Positions 16,587 to 25,564 of a stretch of DNA of 40,193 nucleotides are shown in pieces. Every line of letters begins with the position of its first letter. Position 1 is the first letter of the stretch. The stretch covers positions 1-40,193 of the IMG/VR virus record IMGVR_UViG_3300048447_000279. The stretch is one strand, 5' to 3'. The notes below the pieces were generated by a model. That model had not been told where the DNA came from and made no database searches. It saw nothing but the letters and a program-made list of their open reading frames with translations. The position numbers were made by a program, and so were the translations under genes. This DNA comes from a virus.

Positions 16587-17309
16587 TCACCAACTTAGCA
16601 TTTCAATCATCGTTTTTTCGACATTCCAGCCGATTTTAGTCGCCATCATGCTAACGCGACACGGAATACCTGCTTTTTGTAGCCTTCGCATGGCTGGACG
16701 ATGCACATCGAACACTTTATGCTCCCGTAATCGGTTGGATTGCCACAAAATGTTCGCATTATCGTCCCACCACTCGTCTGCTTTGTTCGCAACCAGCCAA
16801 ATTTGCTTAGGAGTGTATCTTTTTCCCCTAATTCGCGTCTTCAACGAGCGATATTTCCATCTTTTTTCGATTAAAGCGTCAACAAGGAACTCAAAACCAC
16901 CAATTGCGTCAATAACTTTGGCTCCTTGACCTCCTAACACGCGCGTATCGGTCATGAAGACGACAATTTCAACTTGCCTATCCACCATATCATCAATCCA
17001 TAGGTTCCAAAAGCGTTGTTGACCGCCAATATCGGAAGAATGCACCACTCTTTTCTCTCCTTTCCAGCGAAGACGCTTGCGAGTAGCCTGCGGAAGAACA
17101 TATCCTCCACCAATGAGTCTTTTCGCGTGCATCGTGCGGTCTTCGATGTCATCCATCTCGCCCGGAGTGCGCATAAATTGGTCAAGAGTTGTTTTACCTA
17201 CTTGCGTTGGACCATAAACACCTATTCTGCGTGGTTTGAGGTAGTTATACAGTTCGCGACCATACACAACCGCACCCATGAGCGCGCTACCTGCCATCGT
17301 TGCAACCAT
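16587..17309 (-). CDS. Membrane-anchored Arf/Ras-like small GTPase
   Basis: 240 residues from the ATG at 17309 (MVATMAGSALMGAVVYG), which shares an A with the TAA of the previous gene; a longer reading from 17345 is open but lies in that gene. Residues 1-17 form a hydrophobic anchor. The G1 motif GPTQVGKT is at 33-40, G3 DIGGQQRFW at 93-101 (the DxGGQ form of Arf and G-alpha proteins), G4 NKAD at 175-178, and a G5-like SMMATKIGWNV at about 220-230. All the residues needed to bind and hydrolyse GTP appear present. It follows two membrane-protein genes in the same operon and may act with them at the cell or virion membrane. A GTPase of this type in a virion-gene cluster is unusual. Confidence 0.88.
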   Translation of the reverse strand: MVATMAGSALMGAVVYGRELYNYLKPRRIGVYGPTQVGKTTLDQFMRTPGEMDDIEDRTMHAKRLIGGGYVLPQATRKRLRWKGEKRVVHSSDIGGQQRFWNLWIDDMVDRQVEIVVFMTDTRVLGGQGAKVIDAIGGFEFLVDALIEKRWKYRSLKTRIRGKRYTPKQIWLVANKADEWWDDNANILWQSNRLREHKVFDVHRPAMRRLQKAGIPCRVSMMATKIGWNVEKTMIEMLSW

Positions 17310-17545
17310 TATGTCACCCAACCACGCACTTTGTTGTAAACCCACTCAACTGTGTTCTCCCAAATGCTTACATCGGAGTGCAATTCAAAAAAAGACACGC
17401 TCAAAGCAGTCACAAATCCTGTTATCACGCACAACACCAACGCTTTACCCTTCTCATAGTAGGTGTCAAGTGTGTTTTGAGTGTGCAAAGCGCGAAGTGT
17501 TGCCTCAGTAGCATCATCTCCGGGCGTTTTGAACAACCATCCCAT
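17309..17545 (-). CDS. Small single-pass membrane protein
   Basis: 78 residues: a soluble N-terminus (MGWLFKTPGDDATEATL), one strong membrane helix at about 35-54 (ALVLCVITGFVTALSVSFFE) and a short aromatic tail. GGGAAGTGA precedes the ATG at 17545. It is wedged between another membrane protein and the GTPase with overlapping ends, suggesting the three products are made together and possibly form a membrane complex. Confidence 0.77.
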   Translation of the reverse strand: MGWLFKTPGDDATEATLRALHTQNTLDTYYEKGKALVLCVITGFVTALSVSFFELHSDVSIWENTVEWVYNKVRGWVT

Positions 17546-17549
17546 TCAT

Positions 17550-18062
17550 TCACTTCCCTTTTTTAGCGAATGTCCCGTCAGCGTTCCTGCGGCCTGTTTG
17601 ATTACCCAACTTCATGGGTTTTTTGGTGTCTGCTTTGTGAGCAGGCGCTTCATCACCTTCCATCAACTTGATGTAATCTTGAACTTCGGGGTCTTGTTCC
17701 AATTGTTCCATTTGTTGTGAAAAAATCGCTTCTTGTTTCTTAATTTCCATTTCCATTTGACGCTGAGCGAACTTCATTTGTTGCGCTTGCATGGTTCGAC
17801 TCATGTTTTTCTGCATGTTTGCGATGACTGCGCGCTGGTCCATACCATCTTGCGCTAACATTTTGTAAATGAAGTAGGCCATTCCTTGCAAAGTGAACGC
17901 GCCCATAGTGTAAGTAATCGCGTTTGTGTAAGTATCGGGTGATGTGAGCCATAATTGTGCGTCGAAAACAGCAATCGCGCATCCAACAAGGATACTTACG
18001 AATGATATGAGTCCCAATACGCGTAATTCATCTGTGTTTGAAGGGTTAGGGCTTGGTTGCAT
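17550..18062 (-). CDS. Two-helix membrane protein with coiled-coil tail, first gene after the promoter gap
   Basis: 170 residues. Two membrane helices are predicted at about 14-34 and 47-68, followed by a Q/M/E-rich coiled coil (about 75-125) and a basic tail ending FAKKGK. AGGAGG lies seven bases before the ATG at 18062. It is the first gene downstream of the AT-rich region at 18121-18190, so it probably heads a transcript running to the left edge. The function is unknown; co-location with a membrane GTPase suggests a membrane platform. Confidence 0.8.
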   Translation of the reverse strand: MQPSPNPSNTDELRVLGLISFVSILVGCAIAVFDAQLWLTSPDTYTNAITYTMGAFTLQGMAYFIYKMLAQDGMDQRAVIANMQKNMSRTMQAQQMKFAQRQMEMEIKKQEAIFSQQMEQLEQDPEVQDYIKLMEGDEAPAHKADTKKPMKLGNQTGRRNADGTFAKKGK

Positions 18063-18203
18063 GGGGTTGCCTCCTTGTTGAGCGACAACGCGTGCGCTAC
18101 ATAAGCGTATTCATTCACCCTATTCTCAGTATTATATTATTATTATTACAACAATAGTTTAATTATTATTCTTATAAGAACGAAATGAGATTATCGAGAA
18201 TCC
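18063..18203 (-). promoter_or_regulatory. AT-rich promoter gap of the virion operon
   Basis: A non-coding gap between the stop of the giant gene (18204) and the start at 18062. It contains a strongly AT-rich block at 18121-18186 with the palindrome CTTATAAG (18171-18178), a good archaeal TATA box in either direction, about 110 bases from the ATG. The block resembles the one at 27160-27196. No ORF is seen. The promoter assignment rests on composition and position. Confidence 0.6.
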
Positions 18204-21200
18204 TCAACCATCTTCCGGCATTTGTCGGAACCGAGGCTGAGGCAATTGCGGCGGTGTAAACGCGAACGGAGGCATTTCACCTGCTTTACCGGGTTCATGC
18301 GCCTTGTCATCGTATGGCCGACGCACCGTTATCGGCAATGCTTGTTGAACCGGACCCTCATCCGCTTGCGGGTATCGCTGTGGGAACTTCGAGGCTTGAG
18401 CACTGAGTCTCGTTCTTGCATCGCTAATGTTGCCCCGCACACCCGCTTGAGGTAATGTTCCGCTTGGTTGCATTCGCATTTGCTCTCCTTGCGGTCCAAC
18501 TGTCACCTGTTGACCAATTGGCCGCGAAGAAGGAATCGTTGGGACTGTTCCTCGCTGTGTCGCAGGGCCTTGTAATCTCTCACCTGCATGAGCAACTGCG
18601 TCGTAGGTTTCCAAATCATCATAGCCGCCAAAACTAATTGTAGGGTGGAACATTGACGCTTTCGCGTTTATGTCTTGTATTTGCTCAATGAGTTCTGCTG
18701 GCACTTCGCCGTTTTGTATGGCATCGCGTAATTCACTCGCGTTTCCGTAGCCATTCTCAGCCATGAGGTTAGTCATAGCCTGCATTCGCATCCAATTCGG
18801 ATAGTGGCGGAAGAGAGCCATCTCTTCCATTTGCGCGACAATTCTTTCATCGTTCGCTTTACTTTCATCAGTCACTGAGGATTGAGCGGCAACGCTATCT
18901 TGGTAAAGTTGGTCGATTTCAATAGGTAATTCTTCTGCGTTACTCTCGCTTACTTTGGAATTTTTCAACACATCGTTTTTGAACTCCAAACCACTCATTG
19001 AACGGACCCCGAAATGTTTCTTCGTGTTTGTCAAATCAATAGAGCGTTCCAAGTCTTCTTCGTCATCATAGCCAAACATACGAGCCGATTCATTGTAAGC
19101 AAATGTTTGCAAATCGCCTCGCATTTGAACTGTTTCAAAGAAGTTCTCCACACTTAGGCGCGTATCAGCACTGTTGCCATTTGCTTTCATCGCGTCAACA
19201 ACTTTCTTGTGGAAGTTGGGGTGAGAAATATCGTCATACGATTCTAAGAACCTCTTCAGCATTGAGAGCCTTGCAAATTCGACATACATGGGCTTTACAA
19301 TTTGATTCACTGCTTGCTTGTGACCAGCATCAAGCCCCTTTCGCGGTCCACCTCTTGGAGAATCACCTTCTTCTTTCTCAACTGATAAATAATCTTTCAC
19401 ACTTGAGTAAGATATTCCCTCTGCGGATAGTTTGTCAAGCAAAGACTGGTCCCAACGAATTTCTGCATCCTCCATTTCAACATTTTCGTGGTCGCGAACA
19501 TCAGCAGGAGCGTTGAACTCATCGTAAAGTGCGCTTAATGCAGGGTTTGACATTTCACTCAACTTTTGTTTGACGAGAGGTTTCTTCATCTTGCCGACAA
19601 TTTCTTTTGTCTTCTCCGCTTTCTCTTTGTCAAAATTCGCTGTATTCAAATAGCGACTGAGCGCCCCTAACAATGGCTTTGAATGCTTGAACATCTCTCT
19701 CAAATCTTTGAGACTCAAATGAGGCTCTGCCTTGCTATGTGGCGCGAATATCCCTTCATCATTCTCGGCATCAGTCAACCAACGACCGTGATTGTAAATC
19801 AGCGGCTCATGAGACAACCCCGGCGTTGATTTCACTTCACCATCTTCAATTGAGAAGAGTTTCTTGTTGCTCTTCCCTTTCTCATTATATCTCTTGGGGT
19901 AATTTTTGAGCATCAAATCGTGTAATTTAGCGCACGCTCTTTGTACGCTATGGTTGGGTTGACCATGCGCTCCTGCGATGTTAGGGTTGTTTTGAATAAG
20001 TCCCAAGAATTGATTGACTTGCCCCTCATCCGCCCCTTTTTCAATGGCCTTTTGAGCCATTGCTTCTGCTCGCTTTAGAATTTCATTCTCATGGTGCGCG
20101 CGTTCCAAAGCGCTTAGTTTTTCTTGCGATTCGGGGATTTGACTCATAGCATCATCCATCGGATTGCTGGTCAAAGCATCGCTCAAACTAACATTAGGGC
20201 TTGTAGCCTTATTCGCCCAAAGAAGCCCGTCATAATTAAATTCCTTTTCAGTCATTTTTATGTTGGGCCTCTTGGCGTAACGCTTTTTATTCAAATTTTG
20301 AATTGTTTTCAGTTTGGTGAGAGGTAGCACTAACCCATTCTCGACTGCATCGCGATGCATTTTAGCAGTGAAATTATGGCGACCTGTTTTATCAACACCC
20401 ACTTCATTGAGGCGGTCTTCAATCATAGCGCTAAGACCGTTTTCATCGTAGTGCTCTCCGTAGTGAGGACTCTGCTTGTGTCCGTGGAACACATTACCCT
20501 CTTCATCAGTGTATCCACCGAAGTATTCGTCCACTTGGTCGGGGTCAAGTTCACCACTACCATGACAGTGCGCGCAAATACCGTCCGAACAACGACCACC
20601 TTCGGCATCGGGGTGTGCTTGGTCACATTCGGGGCATGCTACTCCGGGGAACTCATGCCCTTTCATATCCGAATGATGCTCATCGAAACTGCCGTGATTT
20701 GTGGCGCGCAGGTTCTCTTGAATGTATTGTTGCATCTTTGGACCATTCGGGTTAGCGCCAGCCAAAGCAGGGTTGTGTGCTTGGATGAATGAAATCGCGT
20801 CGTCCATAGTGACCTTCCCACGACCTCCACAAAGACCACATCCGGTTGCACTGTTCATAACCCAATTACCTTGCTTCCCTTCTGTATCGTAAGCCTCGCG
20901 TTGGAGTAATTCTCGCACTTGATGTTCTTTCATCTTGCCGCTTTCGGGCATTTCTTCTTGAGGTATTTCCTCATCTTCTGTGTCAATACCGAGTATTTGA
21001 CCGATTTTATCTGCGTTCCAATCCGGGTTATCTTCATTATGGAAAGCATCGTTCGCGAGATTCAATTGGTCTTTGGTTAATTTGCGACCATGTTGTTTAA
21101 GGCTCAATGATTGTAGCGTCTCAGCGTCAGTCAACCCATACAAAAGTCGATTGTTTTGTTGATAAGTCAATCCTGTTCCAACGCTTTGCCCTAAACCACC

Positions 21201-24200
21201 CGTCATGTATTCATCGGGGCGATACATGAAACTTCGATGCTCGTCTCCATAACCATCAGCCAAGAATACATCGGGAATCGGAAGACCATCTTTAGCGGTG
21301 TAAAGTTGCGTGGTTAGCGCACTAAGTTTGTTCATCAGCGTTCTGTTATCTTTGTCACCAAGAAGCGGCGCTAAGAGGTGACCGATTTTGAGGAACGCGC
21401 CGAAGGCTTGTTCACTACGATGATTATCGTAATCCACATTCTTCGCTAAGCGATTAGCAGTCTTATCATGCGAACTCGCCCTGTTTGTAACGGTTTTGAG
21501 GAAATCGGATAAATTCTCAATGTCGCCATTGAGGGCTTTTTTCTCAGCCGGGCTTCTCATTTCAAACGATATTAGTCTGTTGCTGTGATTGGGTTCGGTG
21601 ATTTGCAAACCATCTTGTTCGTCAACATCTTGTTCGAGTGGGTTTTTGAGCATGAGTGCATAATTTTGACCTTCGCGTTTTGGTGGCCTAATGTCAACGA
21701 CAGCGTTCTGCTGTCCGCCAATGTTAATTTTCATGTCGTTTGAAGCAACGCTGTGTAAGTGGAAATCCTTCGCTTCAATTTCGACATAATCTCGGCCAGC
21801 GATACCGCGAGTAGCAAGCCCCATCTTTTTCTCTTTTATTTGGTTGATGCCTGCAAGAATGTCTTGCTTAGCCAAATCGCGCATTTCTTTCAAGCGCGCG
21901 GTCAATTTCGCATGTCCTTCGGGGTTGGACTTTTTACTCAAGTCACCGTTCTTCATGCGCTGACCATATTGTTCATTGAAACTTCTTTGATAGTCTTTCC
22001 ACTCATCAATTGATGGTTGAATGTGTCGCAAAAAGGAATTGTAGCGTCGTGCTTTGCTTTCGGCTCTTTTCGAGGCATTTGCTTCTCCAAACATGGAAGC
22101 AATGAATTGTTGTCGCTCTTTTCTTGACCTATCATTCCCTTTCTTATCCATCTTTGTCAGCGATTTTATGTTAATGCGCTTCCCTTCCGGTGTCGTCAGC
22201 GCTCCGCTCTTTATGTCTTGGAGAATGTCAAATGCTTCAACAACTCCACTAAATTGCGCGGCAGTTAAATTCCTAATGCGCGACTCTTCTCTCTGTGCAT
22301 CGTTTTGGAAAGCAGACGCGTGGATTAACCCTAACGCTTGTCTTTGGTGAGGTGTTCTGCGCGCCGCTCCCCTTTTACCTCGCATACGGTCGCGCATATC
22401 AAGACCAAACTCATGCCCTACTGCTTCGGCTCGGTCATGGTATGGTGAAGAGGGATGAATGACTGCCTTTTCTATATCTTTCTTCAAACGCTTTTTCAGT
22501 TCGACTCCGCGACGGTCAATGCCCTTTACATCAAGCACTCCATCGTCGTTTTGAAGAGGCGACCCATCCCGCTCAGTCAACCCATATCTTCGCAACATAC
22601 TCCCAATGTATTCATCATCATTCTCACCAAAGATGTATTTTGCAATAGCGAGAAGAGAAACCTCATCGTCATTAGCAATCAGTGGAATATCACGACTTCT
22701 TTTCTCATCGTCATCCCACCTGTAATTGAGTTCGGGTAAGTAAACTCGCGAAAGAGCGTATGGTGATACACCGCGAGGGCGATGCGGGTGATGTCCTTGA
22801 GCCTCTTCCTTAGTTTCGTTAGCAAAGTGCTTAATGTGACAAGCCTTGCATTCTTCTTTGTTGATTTTGTTCTCAGCGCGCTCTTCCGGTGACATTTGAT
22901 AATGTTCTCGGAATTTCTTTTTCTGCTCTGCGACTTCATGCTGTCGTGCAAGACCTTTAGCGCGAGCGTCATTCGACCGCTTCCAAGCATAGAGTGTTCT
23001 CAAAACTGCACCTTTAGACACATCACCGCCGAATTTACCAAGAAGTTTCCTAAAACCATCTTTGTAGCCCTCAACGGAGAATCCGCTCTTCGCGTACTCC
23101 ATCCCCATTTCAGCAATATCAATAGGGTCGATTCCTATGTCCGAAACAGTTTTGCGCAAATCAAGCAAGTCATGATTCAACTTGTTCAAGTATCCGGGTT
23201 TCAAACCAGTTTCCAATACACGCTCATATCGCGACTTATCCTTGTCGTTAAACCGCTCTAATTCAGTGTAAGGGTTATCCGAATGAAGTATCGTATGGAG
23301 GTGGTCCATATCGTCTGCGTGTAGTGCGAGTTTCTCCACTTCATCTCTGTCCATACCAAGTTTCTCTAAATGACTGTTGAACTGCAACATGTGCCTACCC
23401 GAACCGACAAGCATGTCCATGAAAACTCGCGACTTTTCTTCAATTTCACCAGCCGACATATCACGGTATGGGTGTCCTTCGGGGAAGTCATTACCGTTAG
23501 GTATTTCGCTAAAATAAGTAGGGGTGTATGACCTTCCACTCACATCGTTCAAAATTTGATTGTAATGGATTTGATACTCATCATTGGTCATGTCGCCGAA
23601 GAGAACCATGTTCTCCAAGTCCTTAAGACGATAATCCGATGTGATTTTTTGAGTTTCTTTACGGTCACTTGAGATGAAACGGCGCGCGCGTGCTTGGTCT
23701 TTAGGTGTGTCTAATTTAATGTCACTGAGTTCAGTTCCTACGGTTTTCTCACCGCCTTTCTCAGCAATTTGCGAGGCGCTTGCTGTTAAATCAGCCCTCG
23801 TTTGTCTGCTCACTCCTTCGGCTTCATTGATTGTTCGGAAAATACCAGTTTCACTCAACGCCCTTTGCAGTGCAGGATGCAATTCGGACATATTTTCAAC
23901 CTCCATATCACCTTCCGAAATTGCCAACCTCCTTTTCTTTGATGTTGGGTTTTGAGGTTCGCTCATGAACGCATCAACATATCTCTCATCAGCGTTAGGA
24001 CGCGTTATGTTGCGACCGACATTCTTCGCGGCTTGGTAGAAAGCAGGGGTAACAAAATCGGGTCCTTGACCAGCAATCGCTTCACTGCCAAACCTGCCTC
24101 CGCGACCTGCGCTTCCAATCGCGCGCTCTTGTAAGAAAATTCTCATGAAGTTGTTCACATCCTCTTGAACCGCAGGTACTGCGTCTTTTTCGTCAATACC

Positions 24201-25088
24201 TTCTTCTCGCGCTTTATTGGTTATCAAGTTGCGCCATTTTGCTACACTGGCAGGGAGCGCACTTGACTCTTCCAAATTCATGGTCTTGAAGTCAACTTGC
24301 GGCAAGACCTTTTCATAAAGTTCACGCGCGGCTTTGACTTTGCCGTCTTCGCTTTTGAATCGCTTGTCAGCAGACAAAGCCCCCAACGCTTCTCGCCCTT
24401 GAGCCGCCGCCTCATCCATCTGTTCTTGAAAACGCTTCTCACTTGCTGATACTTGTCGTGAGGGTACGACGCGAACTTTTTGCGGAGAGACTTGGATGTC
24501 TTCCATGTCTTTCAAAGTCGATACACTAATCGGGTGTTTACTCTTGTTTTTCAAGTAGTCCAGCACACCCTTCTGTTGCTGTTCGCGCTTTCGTCCGCTT
24601 GCACTAATACCATTGCGAATCCACGAACTTATGTCGTTCGGGACGCGATTTTTCTTCATGAAATCTTCAAGCGAACCGTGGTCCTCTTCGTCTATTTGTT
24701 TGCGGAAGTCCAATTCTTCACCGAAGTGCTTAATCATACCATCAAGAGCAGTCAGTACGGGCTGTGTGAGCATAGGGAGAGCCATGATGCTCGGTGTGGT
24801 GATGTTGCCCTCTTCGTCTTGAACTGCATTATAGCGCGCCTCATCATCCAAATCAAACAACTCGGCGAACATGTGATTATTCGCGTAAATTATGTCACTG
24901 TAAAGCGCGTCATAGTCAATCTCATCGCCCTTCATGGGCGGCTTTTTCATGAGGTTCTGTAAGTAGGGCCTCAAAGCAATCTGCCCATCGAAAATGGCGC
25001 GCTCTTTTTTGTCCATTTGAGAATAAGTTTTTGGATTCTTTTTACGAGGCGCTTCGTCAGCCTTAACGATGCGGATAAAGCGACCCAT
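18204..25088 (-). CDS. Giant 2294-residue protein with DnaJ-like zinc clusters
   Basis: A single uninterrupted frame. I place the start at the ATG at 25088 (MGRFIRIVKADEAPRKK); a further ATG at 25145 is open but falls in the likely TATA region. The chain is hydrophilic and mostly helical, without signal peptide or membrane segments. A small zinc-like cluster (CKACHIKH then histidines) occurs near residue 747, and a DnaJ-type cluster at about 1417-1512 (CGLCGGRG, CPECDQ, CAHCHGSG). The final 150 residues are P/Q/R-rich. No catalytic domain was recognised. Very long helical proteins of this kind in tailed viruses are often internal, ejected or tape-measure-like; that is a possibility only. Confidence 0.85.
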   Translation of the reverse strand: MGRFIRIVKADEAPRKKNPKTYSQMDKKERAIFDGQIALRPYLQNLMKKPPMKGDEIDYDALYSDIIYANNHMFAELFDLDDEARYNAVQDEEGNITTPSIMALPMLTQPVLTALDGMIKHFGEELDFRKQIDEEDHGSLEDFMKKNRVPNDISSWIRNGISASGRKREQQQKGVLDYLKNKSKHPISVSTLKDMEDIQVSPQKVRVVPSRQVSASEKRFQEQMDEAAAQGREALGALSADKRFKSEDGKVKAARELYEKVLPQVDFKTMNLEESSALPASVAKWRNLITNKAREEGIDEKDAVPAVQEDVNNFMRIFLQERAIGSAGRGGRFGSEAIAGQGPDFVTPAFYQAAKNVGRNITRPNADERYVDAFMSEPQNPTSKKRRLAISEGDMEVENMSELHPALQRALSETGIFRTINEAEGVSRQTRADLTASASQIAEKGGEKTVGTELSDIKLDTPKDQARARRFISSDRKETQKITSDYRLKDLENMVLFGDMTNDEYQIHYNQILNDVSGRSYTPTYFSEIPNGNDFPEGHPYRDMSAGEIEEKSRVFMDMLVGSGRHMLQFNSHLEKLGMDRDEVEKLALHADDMDHLHTILHSDNPYTELERFNDKDKSRYERVLETGLKPGYLNKLNHDLLDLRKTVSDIGIDPIDIAEMGMEYAKSGFSVEGYKDGFRKLLGKFGGDVSKGAVLRTLYAWKRSNDARAKGLARQHEVAEQKKKFREHYQMSPEERAENKINKEECKACHIKHFANETKEEAQGHHPHRPRGVSPYALSRVYLPELNYRWDDDEKRSRDIPLIANDDEVSLLAIAKYIFGENDDEYIGSMLRRYGLTERDGSPLQNDDGVLDVKGIDRRGVELKKRLKKDIEKAVIHPSSPYHDRAEAVGHEFGLDMRDRMRGKRGAARRTPHQRQALGLIHASAFQNDAQREESRIRNLTAAQFSGVVEAFDILQDIKSGALTTPEGKRINIKSLTKMDKKGNDRSRKERQQFIASMFGEANASKRAESKARRYNSFLRHIQPSIDEWKDYQRSFNEQYGQRMKNGDLSKKSNPEGHAKLTARLKEMRDLAKQDILAGINQIKEKKMGLATRGIAGRDYVEIEAKDFHLHSVASNDMKINIGGQQNAVVDIRPPKREGQNYALMLKNPLEQDVDEQDGLQITEPNHSNRLISFEMRSPAEKKALNGDIENLSDFLKTVTNRASSHDKTANRLAKNVDYDNHRSEQAFGAFLKIGHLLAPLLGDKDNRTLMNKLSALTTQLYTAKDGLPIPDVFLADGYGDEHRSFMYRPDEYMTGGLGQSVGTGLTYQQNNRLLYGLTDAETLQSLSLKQHGRKLTKDQLNLANDAFHNEDNPDWNADKIGQILGIDTEDEEIPQEEMPESGKMKEHQVRELLQREAYDTEGKQGNWVMNSATGCGLCGGRGKVTMDDAISFIQAHNPALAGANPNGPKMQQYIQENLRATNHGSFDEHHSDMKGHEFPGVACPECDQAHPDAEGGRCSDGICAHCHGSGELDPDQVDEYFGGYTDEEGNVFHGHKQSPHYGEHYDENGLSAMIEDRLNEVGVDKTGRHNFTAKMHRDAVENGLVLPLTKLKTIQNLNKKRYAKRPNIKMTEKEFNYDGLLWANKATSPNVSLSDALTSNPMDDAMSQIPESQEKLSALERAHHENEILKRAEAMAQKAIEKGADEGQVNQFLGLIQNNPNIAGAHGQPNHSVQRACAKLHDLMLKNYPKRYNEKGKSNKKLFSIEDGEVKSTPGLSHEPLIYNHGRWLTDAENDEGIFAPHSKAEPHLSLKDLREMFKHSKPLLGALSRYLNTANFDKEKAEKTKEIVGKMKKPLVKQKLSEMSNPALSALYDEFNAPADVRDHENVEMEDAEIRWDQSLLDKLSAEGISYSSVKDYLSVEKEEGDSPRGGPRKGLDAGHKQAVNQIVKPMYVEFARLSMLKRFLESYDDISHPNFHKKVVDAMKANGNSADTRLSVENFFETVQMRGDLQTFAYNESARMFGYDDEEDLERSIDLTNTKKHFGVRSMSGLEFKNDVLKNSKVSESNAEELPIEIDQLYQDSVAAQSSVTDESKANDERIVAQMEEMALFRHYPNWMRMQAMTNLMAENGYGNASELRDAIQNGEVPAELIEQIQDINAKASMFHPTISFGGYDDLETYDAVAHAGERLQGPATQRGTVPTIPSSRPIGQQVTVGPQGEQMRMQPSGTLPQAGVRGNISDARTRLSAQASKFPQRYPQADEGPVQQALPITVRRPYDDKAHEPGKAGEMPPFAFTPPQLPQPRFRQMPEDG

Positions 25089-25410
25089 GATGATGCGCAC
25101 GACGAGCCTACCCTTGAAGGTAGCGGTTGGTGAAAAAATTAGCATATTTTTTTTAGGAATGCGCGCAAGTAGTTTTTACACCCCCCACGAAAAAAATGTC
25201 TGTATTCCGCATGCGGTTAAGCAGGGCAAATTGCCCATCGCGAAGCGCGAATCCGGCTAACGCGAAGGGGTATTTGCCCGCGAAGCGCGAAGGCTACGCA
25301 GTGTAGCGCTAAGGATACATCAGCGCTAAGGCACTGCATCGCGACAGGCAATCACGCGATGTTCGCGCGGGTTGTCGTCCCGCGAAGACCGAATTATCAT
25401 CGCGCTCCTC

Positions 25411-25424
25411 CAACCGTATGGTTG
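25411..25424. repeat. Stem-loop repeat, copy 1
   Basis: CAACC-GTAT-GGTTG. With one more leading C, the same 15 bases recur at 26916-26930. Both copies are in non-coding DNA flanking the first right-arm gene, about 1.5 kb apart, and their surroundings are otherwise unrelated. A protein-binding or RNA hairpin role is likely but unknown. Confidence 0.55.
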
Positions 25425-25495
25425 CGTTCGCGCACTTGCAATCCTTAGCGCAAGTTAGCGCGAAACAAGACGCAAGCCGATTTTGGGTACACCCC

Positions 25496-25503
25496 CTTAT
25501 AAG
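25496..25503 (+). promoter_or_regulatory. TATA-like box of the right arm
   Basis: CTTATAAG directly after a run of C, about 60 bases before the first start of the right arm. The same octamer occurs at 18171. In an archaeal promoter this would place transcription initiation near 25527 and give a leader of about 30-40 bases. No strong bacterial -35/-10 pair is visible here. Confidence 0.5.
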
Positions 25504-25564
25504 GCGACGCGGAATATGAAACAGATTTCGCCTCAGCAACGACTGATGGCGGTATGTGAATAAT

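Larger units (their letters stand above)
25089..25564. promoter_or_regulatory. Divergent intergenic region, iteron-like repeats and candidate origin
   Basis: About 475 bases without a convincing gene, at the point where the two arms diverge. It holds the palindrome CCGCATGCGG (25207-25216), the inverted repeat GGGCAA-A-TTGCCC (25224-25236), two direct repeats sharing CGCGAAGCGCGAA (25239-25251 and 25279-25291), AGCGCTAAGG twice (25305, 25322) with an inverted CCTTAGCGC (25443-25451), a hairpin CGCGGG/CCCGCG (25366-25384) and a CAACC/GGTTG stem-loop (25411-25424). This density suits a replication origin or a multi-site operator, but neither is shown. Confidence 0.6.
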
